Part shown: one piece after another, positions 1-5,471 of the stretch
Layout of the letters: each line of letters begins with the position of its first letter
Numbering within the stretch: position 1 is the stretch's first letter
Origin: Planctomycetota bacterium
GTDB lineage: Bacteria; Planctomycetota; UBA11346
Direction of reading: 5' to 3'
Assembly: GCA_013821615.1 (NCBI GenBank)
Contig: JACDGQ010000132.1
Coordinates: 1 to 7,826 of the forward strand
DNA: 7,826 bases
Notes under the pieces: model-generated
What the model was told of the DNA's origin: nothing
The model's input: the letters and a program-made list of their open reading frames with translations, nothing else
Database searches by the model: none
Translations under genes and position numbers: made by a program

Positions 1-339
1 GGCCTGCAACGCGGCCCGGCCTGCGCCGCTCGGATAGAGTCGGCCCAGCTCCGCGAGGCGGTCGAGCGCACATGCATGCTGACCCGCGAGCGCACTCTGG
101 GTGGTCGTGCCATCCCAATCGAGCCCGAACCAGTCCAGATCGGCGACCATGCCGGTGGCCAGATCGGGCGTGCAGCGCTGCGGGTCGAGATCCTCGAGGC
201 GCAGCAGGATGCGCCCGCCGCCGCTGCGCTGGTCGAGCCAGCCGAGCAGGGCCGCGAGCAGCGTCCCCGGGTGGGCGGGACCGGTGGTCGAAGGGGCGAA
301 ACGGCCGACGTCCGGCACGGGCAGCAAGCGGCGCGTCAA
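1..339 (-). CDS. gluQ: Glutamyl-Q tRNA(Asp) synthetase, N-terminal part (runs off the left edge)
   Basis: This is the first 113 codons of a class I aminoacyl-tRNA synthetase-like protein. GluQ activates glutamate and attaches it to queuosine in the anticodon of tRNA(Asp), in the cytoplasm. The sequence shows GRFAPSTTG at residues 12-20, a HIGH-type motif (HPGT, 23-26), RLEDLDPQR at 47-55 and GLDWDG at 72-77. The EDLDP form and the GTLLAAL segment after the HIGH motif fit GluQ better than true GluRS. Where family members often have Cys-x-Cys zinc ligands after the Tyr-Pro, this protein has S104-G-A106. No ATG lies nearby in frame. The TTG at 339 overlaps the stop of the SUKH gene (TTGA); a GTG at 318 is an equally reasonable start, giving residues that begin just before the catalytic motif. 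Neither has a clear Shine-Dalgarno sequence. The KMSKS-like half lies outside the window, so activity cannot be judged. Confidence 0.85.
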   Translation of the reverse strand, partial: MTRRLLPVPDVGRFAPSTTGPAHPGTLLAALLGWLDQRSGGGRILLRLEDLDPQRCTPDLATGMVADLDWFGLDWDGTTTQSALAGQHACALDRLAELGRLYPSGAGRAALQA

Positions 340-818
340 CGCAGGTAGAAGACCGCATCCTCGTCGCGCAGGCGCTGGATGAAGTCCGCGAAGCCGGGGG
401 CGACTTCGCTGATCTTGTGGCGGGAATGCACCGCGTTCGGCGTGCCGCTGAAGGGATCGACGATCAGGTACTGGCCGGGCAGGCCCTCGAAGACCGGCAG
501 CTCGTTGCGGCGCAGGGGCGGGTCGGGGCTGTCGGCCGCCTCGTTGAGGTAGAGCGCGGCGACGGTCTGCGGGTGCAGGATGCGGTTGAGCACCGTGCTC
601 CAGCGCGCGTCGCGCGGCGGGCGGCGGGCAACGCACAGCGTGCCGCTGCCGATGGTCTCGTAGAAGGCGCGCACCTGACGCGGGAAGGGGAAGCCCAGGC
701 GTGCCTCCGCTTCCTGGATGCGCGCGAGCTCGACCTTGCGGAAGGCGGTGCGCTGCGGCCCGGGCGCGGTCTCGCCGACGAATGGCAGCAGATCCTGGTA
801 GTCGTAGGGGACGGGCAT
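336..818 (-). CDS. SMI1/KNR4 (SUKH) family protein
   Basis: The product is a 160-residue soluble protein with no signal peptide or membrane segment. Residues 30-58 show the family signature: acidic helix ELARIQEAEARLG, then a FPFP turn and a VRAFYETIGSG segment (compare the usual E..LG..LP...F....NG). A second conserved part, LPVFEGLPGQYLIVDP, lies near 107-122, followed by a C-terminal helix (FADFIQRLRDED). SUKH proteins are often immunity proteins against contact-dependent or polymorphic toxins, but many are lone genes of unknown role, and no toxin is visible here. I chose the ATG at 818 because the family alignment begins soon after it. The frame stays open to 974, but that extension is Pro/Arg-rich and looks non-coding. 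A GTG three codons upstream is possible. No Shine-Dalgarno sequence is visible. The stop overlaps the TTG candidate start of gluQ, which suggests co-transcription. Confidence 0.8.
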   Translation of the reverse strand: MPVPYDYQDLLPFVGETAPGPQRTAFRKVELARIQEAEARLGFPFPRQVRAFYETIGSGTLCVARRPPRDARWSTVLNRILHPQTVAALYLNEAADSPDPPLRRNELPVFEGLPGQYLIVDPFSGTPNAVHSRHKISEVAPGFADFIQRLRDEDAVFYLR

Positions 819-1103
819 CGCGCGCACATTGAACCACGTTACGGCGCGTGGCAACCTGCGGATCGCCAGCAGGGTCGGCGGTCCACGGTACGCGGTGGGG
901 GCCGGAGGACCGGCCGGTGCAGCACGGCCTGTGCGAGGAGCCTGAGCCGGAAGAAGACCGTGAGGAGTGACCATCGCGAGTCATAGGGGAAGATCATGTC
1001 GCGAACTGCCGACCAGTGCCTGCAGTACCGGACGCGGCCCACCCTGGCGGCGCCCACAACGCGCGCTGCACGCTCACGGAGCGCCGCTGCCTCGACTTCC
1101 GGC
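819..1103. other. Intergenic region between GH27 and the SUKH gene
   Basis: This 285-bp GC-rich stretch has no gene I can support. On the minus strand there is a 52-codon reading frame (997 to 839) without a ribosome-binding site or recognisable domain. The region holds a 10-bp palindrome (ACCGGCCGGT, 909-918), unremarkable at this base composition. No T-rich terminator follows the GH27 stop and no convincing promoter precedes the SUKH gene. Confidence 0.5.
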
Positions 1104-2264
1104 CTACCGGGCCCCTGGACTCCCGGACTGCTGCATGGTGAAGAGCCGCAGATCGCGCGGCCCGACCGCCACCGGCACGCGCACCAGGGCATCCTCGCGG
1201 GTGCGCCGGGTCCACACGTCGCGCATGTGGACCGGCTGCAGTGGTGCGAAGCCGAGCTGGGCGAGGTCGACCACCACCTCCGCCGGCTGGTCGCCACTGT
1301 TCAGCACCCCGACCGCGACCAGGTCCCCGGCCAGCGGCCGGCTCCAGATCGACAGCGCGCCGCTGCGCGCCAGGCAGGTGGCCGGCCGGCCGAGCGGGTC
1401 CTGATCGATGGCGATGGCCTCGGCGTTGCCGGCCAGGTCGAGCAGCTCGCCGACCAGGTGCCGCGGGTCGCAGGCGAGCATCAGCGGCGCGGCGAGCAGG
1501 CACCACATGCCGAACTGCGCGCGGCACTCGTTCACGGACAGGCGTGCGCCACCCTGCTCGACGCCCAGCAGCAGCACATGCGGGTCGTTCCAGCCGCCCG
1601 GGCCGGCGTGGCGTTCCAGCCCGGAGATGCGCTCCAGCGCCATGAGCACGCCCACCCCGGCGCGCGCGTTGCGCGGCGAATCCCAGACCGGCAGCAGATC
1701 GTGCGCGGTGCGCCACATCTGCGCGCCGGCGCGCCGCGCCCACAGCCAGGGCGCACGCAGCCCCCAGTCGCAGATCGCGTAGGTGATCGGCCGGCCGCAG
1801 GCGCGCAAAGCCGCGCCCATGGCGGTATAGCGCGCCATGGCCTCGCCGAGATCGTCGGGCCCATGGCAGTAGTCATAGGACAGCAGGTCGACGCCCCAGG
1901 CCGCGAAGGCCGCCGCATCGGCCGCCTCGTGGCCGAACGAGCCGGGGCGCCCGCCACATGTGCGCTCACCGGCGGAGGCGGAAAGCCCCAGGCCGAAGCC
2001 GTGCTCGTGCAGGTGCGCCGCGAGCTCGCCCAGACCATGCGGGAAGAGGCGCGGGTCGGCCTGCAGCCGGCCGTCCGCAGCACGCTGCTGCGCCTGCCAG
2101 TCGCCCTCGATCACCAGCTGGCGATAGCCGGCATCACGCAGTCCGCTCTCTGCGAAATGCGCCGCCACCGCGCGCACCCGCCCCTCGCTGGGCTCCGCGC
2201 CGAGGCACGGCCAGCTCATCCAGCCCATGGGCGGGGTCGGGGCGGGGGTTGGGGTGGGGTCCAT
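1104..2264 (-). CDS. Glycoside hydrolase family 27 protein (alpha-galactosidase-like, altered substrate pocket)
   Basis: The product has 386 residues: a (beta/alpha)8 barrel from the PPMGWMSW motif (11-18) to about 300, then a C-terminal beta-sandwich. Family landmarks are TCGGRPGSFGH (102-112), YDYC (130-133), WRTAHD (184-189), GPGGWNDP (221-228) and IDQDPLG (286-292). GH27 enzymes are retaining exo-glycosidases, mostly alpha-galactosidases. By alignment to human alpha-galactosidase A, the nucleophile is D131 and the acid/base is D189; C103-C133 could form the conserved disulfide. Most galactose-binding positions differ: the IDDCW motif reads IEGDW (52-56), the Lys before the nucleophile is S129, and the Asp after WNDP is H229. 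Specificity is therefore uncertain. The ATG at 2264 places the barrel at the very N-terminus with no signal peptide, odd for this family. A signal-peptide-like frame begins at 2355, one base out of phase. There is no Shine-Dalgarno sequence; TATAAT lies just upstream, so the mRNA may be leaderless. No neighbour is clearly partnered with it. Confidence 0.9.
   Translation of the reverse strand: MDPTPTPAPTPPMGWMSWPCLGAEPSEGRVRAVAAHFAESGLRDAGYRQLVIEGDWQAQQRAADGRLQADPRLFPHGLGELAAHLHEHGFGLGLSASAGERTCGGRPGSFGHEAADAAAFAAWGVDLLSYDYCHGPDDLGEAMARYTAMGAALRACGRPITYAICDWGLRAPWLWARRAGAQMWRTAHDLLPVWDSPRNARAGVGVLMALERISGLERHAGPGGWNDPHVLLLGVEQGGARLSVNECRAQFGMWCLLAAPLMLACDPRHLVGELLDLAGNAEAIAIDQDPLGRPATCLARSGALSIWSRPLAGDLVAVGVLNSGDQPAEVVVDLAQLGFAPLQPVHMRDVWTRRTREDALVRVPVAVGPRDLRLFTMQQSGSPGAR
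2229..2259 (+). other. G-quadruplex motif at the 5' end of the GH27 gene
   Basis: The plus strand holds six runs of three to five G separated by only one or two bases (runs at 2229-2231, 2233-2236, 2239-2242, 2244-2248, 2251-2254 and 2256-2259). This fits the classic four-run quadruplex rule several times over. It lies on the template strand of GH27, within its first dozen codons, and encodes the Pro/Thr-rich N-terminus (PTPTPAPTPP). It may simply reflect the codons of that linker, or may affect transcription just after initiation. Confidence 0.6.
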
Positions 2265-2285
2265 GGGGGATTATATACCCCATGG
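2261..2285 (-). promoter_or_regulatory. Palindromic start region of GH27 with a consensus -10 element
   Basis: Eight-base arms CCATGGGG (2261-2268) and CCCCATGG (2278-2285) form a perfect inverted repeat around a 9-base A+T-rich centre, a sharp contrast to the surrounding G+C. On the minus strand the centre reads TATAAT (2275 to 2270), a perfect -10 hexamer, and the GH27 ATG at 2264 begins six bases after it. Transcription would then start at or next to the ATG, giving a leaderless message. No TTGACA-like -35 is present at the usual distance. The symmetric arms could instead be an operator for a dimeric regulator. The elements are seen directly; the function is inferred. Confidence 0.45.
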
Positions 2286-2430
2286 AGGGGACAGGCGGAG
2301 GGAGAAGGGGAAGGCAAGAGGGCAAAAGGAAGACGATCGCGAGGAGACGCATCATGCGTTCGCCCGCACGTCACGTCATCCTTCCACCCTTCTGCCCTTC
2401 CCCCCTCTTGCCTTCCCCTTCTTCCCCTCC
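2286..2430. repeat. AG/CT-rich intergenic long inverted repeat
   Basis: The gap between the solute-binding gene and GH27 is strongly strand-asymmetric: purine-rich on the plus strand at about 2285-2345, pyrimidine-rich at about 2378-2430. The core arms 2303-2322 and 2403-2422 are perfect 20-base inverted repeats (centre GGGGAAGGCAAGAGGG and complement). Imperfect pairing extends outwards (GGAGGG) and inwards (a GGGCAAAAGG/GGGCAGAAGG resemblance). The central 80 bases include a small palindrome ACGCAT-C-ATGCGT (2347-2359). In minus-strand RNA the element would fold as a long hairpin beginning directly at the stop codon of the solute-binding gene. It has no U-tract, so it is not a standard terminator. 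It may be a dispersed non-autonomous repeat (MITE-like) or an mRNA-stabilising structure. No direct target duplication was noticed. Confidence 0.6.
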
Positions 2431-3288
2431 CTATCGCGGAACCGGCGTCATGCTGAACGGGATCTCCATCTCGTACGGCGCCCCCGCCCCGAACCAGGTC
2501 TCGGCGATGGTGTGCCAGCGGCGGTTCTCCCACAGTTCCATCAGCGCCACGTCGATGGCGTTGCGCCAGCGCGACTGGTTCTGCGGCACCGCGACGCCGT
2601 AGGGCTCGGTGGTGAAGCGCGCGCCGGCGATGCGCAGGTCGGCGGGATGGCCGGAATTCTTGCGCAGGCCGAGCAGGATGACCTGATCGCTGGAGATGGC
2701 GTCGACGTCACCGGCCTCGAGCCCGGCGAGCAGCGCCTTGAAGTCGGCGAACAGCACGACCTTGGCGTCGGGCGAGATCTGGCGCATGTAGAACTGCGTG
2801 GTGCTGCCCTTGACCGCGCCGACGCTGCGCCCGCCGAGATCCTGGTAGGTCTGGATCGGTGACGCGGTCTTGACCAGCAGCGACTGCCCGTCCTGGAAAT
2901 AGGGGATCGAGAAGTCGACGCGGCGCATGCGGTAGCGGGTGATGGTCATCGAGGCGATGACCATGTCGACCTCGCCCGCGACCAGCTGGTCGCTGCGCGT
3001 GGCGCTGGTCACCGGCACGAACTCGACGTCGTCGATGCCCATCTGGTGGGCGAGCGCCTGGGCGATGTCGATGTCGAAGCCGGAATAATACTCGCCCTTC
3101 TTCACCCCGAACGGCGGGGTGTCGGCCTTCACGCCGATGCGCACCTTCTTGGCCTGCATGACGCGCGCGAAGATGTCGCCGGCCGGCGCAGGACCCGCGG
3201 CCTCGCGCCCGTCGCCCCCGCAACCGCCGAGCAGCATCACGGCGGTGGCGCAGGCGAGCAGCAAAAGGCGGCCGAACGTGGTGGTCAT
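2431..3288 (-). CDS. Extracellular solute-binding lipoprotein, family 3 (amino acid-binding type)
   Basis: The product has 285 residues. A lipoprotein signal peptide (hydrophobic LLLLACATAVMLL, lipobox LGGC with Cys23) is followed by a short Gly/Ala/Pro linker and a two-lobed periplasmic binding domain (about 48-267). Typical features are KVRIGVKADTPPF (48-60), SGFDIDIAQALA (69-80), the TITRYRMRRVDFS segment with the conserved ligand-carboxylate arginine at R120, GST (161-163) and VDAISSD with D201, which in relatives contacts the amino group. The family captures polar amino acids and hands them to ABC permeases; no permease or ATPase gene is adjacent, so the partner is unknown. The ATG at 3288 gives a normal signal peptide, but has no Shine-Dalgarno sequence. 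The in-frame ATG at 3321 overlaps the stop of the upstream gene as ATGA and would add 11 residues through translational coupling. Either may be used. Confidence 0.88.
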   Translation of the reverse strand: MTTTFGRLLLLACATAVMLLGGCGGDGREAAGPAPAGDIFARVMQAKKVRIGVKADTPPFGVKKGEYYSGFDIDIAQALAHQMGIDDVEFVPVTSATRSDQLVAGEVDMVIASMTITRYRMRRVDFSIPYFQDGQSLLVKTASPIQTYQDLGGRSVGAVKGSTTQFYMRQISPDAKVVLFADFKALLAGLEAGDVDAISSDQVILLGLRKNSGHPADLRIAGARFTTEPYGVAVPQNQSRWRNAIDVALMELWENRRWHTIAETWFGAGAPYEMEIPFSMTPVPR

Positions 3289-3317
3289 GGCGGGGGTCCG
3301 GGGGAAATGGGCGGGAC

Positions 3318-4262
3318 TCATTCGAACCGCCGCTGCTTGATGCTGCCGTAGCGCAGTTGCGCGCACTCGTGCAGCTTGGTGCCCAGCGCATCGTCGTCGG
3401 GACGCTGGTCGGCAAGGGCGCTATAGCCCTGCAGGGCCTTGCTCAGCACCACGAAGGCCTGCTCGTACAGCTGGTCGCGCTCAGGCGTGTTGCCCTTGGC
3501 GATGGCCTGGGCGTAGATGTCCTTGCCCTGGGCGAAGACCGCGTCGAGGCTCTTCTCGTCGCTGGGGGCGGCCACGGCGGCGGCGGGGGTCGCAGGCGCC
3601 TGCGGCCGCGGCTTCTTGCCGGCGCGCTGGGCGGTGGCTTCGTCCGGATAGTAAATGAGGCGCTGGACGTGGACGTTGGTGACCTCCTTCGCGCCGGTCG
3701 CATAGTAGTACGGCGTGTCGAGCTCCGAACAGAACGGCCCCGACGCGCGCACCATGGCGGTGGTGGCGATGGCCGCCGGGGTGGCCGCTGCCGGCGCCGC
3801 GCTGGCAACCGGTGCGGCGGCTTGCCCCCACAGCCCGAGCTTGCCCTTCTGGGCCTTCTCCTGGGCGTTCTTCAGCGGCTCCTCGAATGCGCTCTCGTAC
3901 TTGAGGCCGGGCTGGTAGCGGGCCAAGCCCTTCGCCACCAGATCGAGGTTGAGGTTGGTCGTACCGACGACCATTTGCACGCGCGCGGCGCCGTTCGCGT
4001 CCGCGCCGAACGACGGCACATAGAAGATCTCCGCGCCCTTGCCCTTGGTCAGGGCGGTGAGGCGCTCCAGGCAGGCGCTGCGCGTCGCCTCGGGGACCTC
4101 GATGTGGGCGAGCGGCAGCGCGATCGGCAGGCCGCGGTACTGGATGACGATGCGGTCGGCGGCGGCCACCGCGATCACCGGGTAGGCATCGCTGGCCGAG
4201 GCCGCGCCGGCGATCAGGCAGATCAGCGCCAGCCAGGGGGCGTGACGAAGCGGGCTCAGCAT
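3318..4262 (-). CDS. Exported protein with degenerate thermonuclease (SNase-like) domain and helical C-terminus
   Basis: The product has 314 residues: a signal peptide (1-24, LALICLIAGAASAS), an SNase-like OB-fold domain (about 27-146, ending in the typical KGKLGLWG), an Ala/Pro linker (147-170), a small domain (171-222), a second Ala/Pro linker and a charged helical segment (235-306). Compared with staphylococcal nuclease, D36 (equivalent to D21) and E58 (E43) remain and E55 replaces D40, but both catalytic arginines are gone (R35 becomes P50, R87 becomes A92). It probably does not cleave DNA and may bind a ligand or protein. The middle domain resembles the small metal-binding module that often follows such nucleases (LIYYPDEATAQRAGKKPRP), but lacks its cysteines. 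The ATG at 4262 is supported by a GAGGAG ribosome-binding site six bases upstream and by the signal peptide; the frame remains open to 4430. Its stop overlaps a possible start of the solute-binding gene, suggesting a shared role at the cell surface or in the periplasm. Confidence 0.75.
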   Translation of the reverse strand: MLSPLRHAPWLALICLIAGAASASDAYPVIAVAAADRIVIQYRGLPIALPLAHIEVPEATRSACLERLTALTKGKGAEIFYVPSFGADANGAARVQMVVGTTNLNLDLVAKGLARYQPGLKYESAFEEPLKNAQEKAQKGKLGLWGQAAAPVASAAPAAATPAAIATTAMVRASGPFCSELDTPYYYATGAKEVTNVHVQRLIYYPDEATAQRAGKKPRPQAPATPAAAVAAPSDEKSLDAVFAQGKDIYAQAIAKGNTPERDQLYEQAFVVLSKALQGYSALADQRPDDDALGTKLHECAQLRYGSIKQRRFE

Positions 4263-4268
4263 GCGGGG

Positions 4269-4274
4269 CTCCTC
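4269..4274 (-). promoter_or_regulatory. Ribosome-binding site of the SNase-like gene
   Basis: GAGGAG on the minus strand, six bases before the ATG at 4262. It fixes this start over the longer open frame. Confidence 0.7.
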
Positions 4275-4291
4275 GCGCCGGGAACGGCGCG
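4274..4291 (-). promoter_or_regulatory. Stem-loop abutting the ribosome-binding site of the SNase-like gene
   Basis: A perfect seven-base-pair G+C stem (CGCGCCG/CGGCGCG) with a four-base loop lies directly upstream. Its last stem base is also the first G of the GAGGAG site. It could modulate translation of the SNase-like gene. Such short stems arise easily in GC-rich DNA, so the role is speculative. Confidence 0.35.
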
Positions 4292-4305
4292 GCGTGAGTT
4301 TGCCA

Positions 4306-4319
4306 ATGCCCGCGGGCAT
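4306..4319. promoter_or_regulatory. 14-bp perfect palindrome upstream of the SNase-like gene
   Basis: ATGCCCGCGGGCAT is perfectly symmetric and lies 44 bases upstream of the ATG at 4262, inside the 103-bp gap after GH18. It could be an operator for a dimeric regulator or an RNA hairpin. No clear promoter hexamers were found around it. Confidence 0.35.
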
Positions 4320-4365
4320 GTCGAGCGGGGGAGGACGGCGTGCTGCGGACTGTGAGGCACGAGTC

Positions 4366-5403
4366 CTATGGCTTCCGCAGCTCCTCCCCGATCGCCGCGA
4401 GCAGCGAATCCTTGCCCGGCACATCGCCATCCAGCGACCAGATCATGATCCCGCCCAACCCCTGCGCCTTCACCAGCGCGGTCTTGGCGGTGATGGTCGG
4501 AATGCCATTGTACCAGATGGTCGAGCCGATCTGGTCGACGGCCGACGCACCCGGGTGGGCGGCGACGATCTCCTTGTAGGAGTAATTCTCCGCGCGGAAC
4601 GCGGCGCCGAAACCGTACCCGTAGAAGGGCACGCCGAGAATCACCTTGGCCTTGGGTAGACCGCGCTGCAGCCACCAGGCGACGGTGGCGCGCGCGAAGG
4701 CCAGCGAGGCATGCTGGCCTGGGCTGTCGGGCGCCCAGCTGCCGACCTCATCGTAAGCCATCACCTGCACGGTGTCGAAGTGCTCCAGGACCGCAGGCGG
4801 CACGTGGTCGCCGCCGTACCCCTGCGACAGAGCCGCGGTCAGCAGCTTGCCGCGCGTGTGCAGCGCGGGCGCCAGTGCGGCGATGAAGGGACCATAGTCC
4901 GGGCCGATCGACGGCCCTTCGAGATCGACATCCAGTCCATCGCACCCGTTATCCACCACCCATGCCACCAGCTTGGCGACGAAGGCCGGACGCTGCGCCA
5001 CCGCCAGCAGCGACGCATAGCGCTTGAGCAGCACCGGGTCACCGGATGCGGCACCGCCGCCGATGGACAGCAGCACCTGTATGCGATGCGCGCGCGCCAA
5101 GGCGATCAGTGCGGTGTCGGTCGGCGTGCATGGCAGATTTCCAAGGTCATCCTGCGGATTCTCGAAGGCGATGTTGATCCGCGTCAGCGGCCCATGCGCG
5201 AACTGGCCAGCGAAGACCCCGGGCTCGACCCAGTTCGGCGCATAGCCGACGACCAGCGTCTCGGCACCCGGCAGGACTGCGCCCGCACCGCCGAACAGGC
5301 CGAGCGCGACAGCGCACTGCAGCGCACGCAGGATCAGCTCATGGAGCCCCCAACACCTCGATCGCACGCCATTGCCGCGAGCGCGCATGATCCAGCTGGA
5401 CAT
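4366..5403 (-). CDS. Secreted glycoside hydrolase family 18 protein (chitinase-like)
   Basis: The product has 345 residues. An N-terminal export signal (basic segment to about 26, hydrophobic LQCAVALGLFGGAGA) is followed by a single GH18 barrel (about 49-343). Diagnostic motifs are LLSIGGG (111-117), DGLDVDLE (155-162, the DxxDxDxE signature with catalytic acid E162), VMAYDEVG (214-221, the Tyr-Asp that positions the substrate N-acetyl group), GVPFYGYGF (257-265) and GGIMIWSLDGD (317-327, with the conserved sugar-stacking Trp322). These enzymes hydrolyse beta-1,4 N-acetylglucosamine linkages in chitin or related glycans by substrate-assisted catalysis. All catalytic residues are present, so it is probably active. 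There is no carbohydrate-binding module. The start at 5403 is set by a GGAGG site four bases upstream and by the signal peptide; the frame is open to 5724, but the extension is Arg/Gly-rich and not family-like. The next gene on this strand begins 103 bp downstream, so co-transcription is possible. Confidence 0.9.
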   Translation of the reverse strand: MSSWIMRARGNGVRSRCWGLHELILRALQCAVALGLFGGAGAVLPGAETLVVGYAPNWVEPGVFAGQFAHGPLTRINIAFENPQDDLGNLPCTPTDTALIALARAHRIQVLLSIGGGAASGDPVLLKRYASLLAVAQRPAFVAKLVAWVVDNGCDGLDVDLEGPSIGPDYGPFIAALAPALHTRGKLLTAALSQGYGGDHVPPAVLEHFDTVQVMAYDEVGSWAPDSPGQHASLAFARATVAWWLQRGLPKAKVILGVPFYGYGFGAAFRAENYSYKEIVAAHPGASAVDQIGSTIWYNGIPTITAKTALVKAQGLGGIMIWSLDGDVPGKDSLLAAIGEELRKP

Positions 5404-5407
5404 CGAC

Positions 5408-5412
5408 CCTCC
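5408..5412 (-). promoter_or_regulatory. Ribosome-binding site of the GH18 gene
   Basis: GGAGG on the minus strand, four bases before the ATG at 5403. It selects this start over the long upstream open frame. Confidence 0.65.
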
Positions 5413-5440
5413 ACGTCGGTTGGGGTCGCCGACGCGCCGC

Positions 5441-5471
5441 AGCCTAGCGACTGGCCTGCGTCGCGCGACAA
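5441..5471 (-). promoter_or_regulatory. Possible sigma70-type promoter for GH18
   Basis: On the minus strand TTGTCG (5471 to 5466) is followed after 19 bases by TAGGCT (5446 to 5441). Transcription would start near 5434, leaving a leader of about 30 bases that contains the GGAGG site. The spacing is two bases longer than ideal and the -10 matches only the key T-A...T positions, so this is a weak call. Confidence 0.3.

Noticed and set aside
336..974. Longer 212-residue version of the SUKH protein from an ATG at 974
   Set aside because: The extra 52 residues are Pro/Arg/Ala-rich and lie before the family's N-terminus.
72..986. Plus-strand open frame (304 codons) opposite SUKH and gluQ
   Set aside because: No family features; the minus strand encodes recognisable SUKH and GluQ sequence.
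839..997. Small minus-strand frame of 52 codons beginning MIFPYDSRWSLLTVFF
   Set aside because: The first part looks somewhat protein-like, but there is no ribosome-binding site, the second half is Pro/Arg-rich and no domain is visible. Not enough to call a gene.
2303..2422. Reading the inverted repeat as an intrinsic terminator
   Set aside because: The arms are 80 bases apart and no T-run follows on the transcribed strand.
996..2456. Long plus-strand open frame (486 codons) antisense to GH27
   Set aside because: Its composition (Arg, Ala, Gln and His-rich with no domain) is that of an antisense shadow in GC-rich DNA, while the minus strand encodes a clear GH27 enzyme.
3357..4355. Plus-strand open frame (332 codons) opposite the SNase-like gene
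   Set aside because: No domain or signal peptide and very Arg/Gly-rich; the minus strand has a ribosome-binding site, signal peptide and SNase landmarks.
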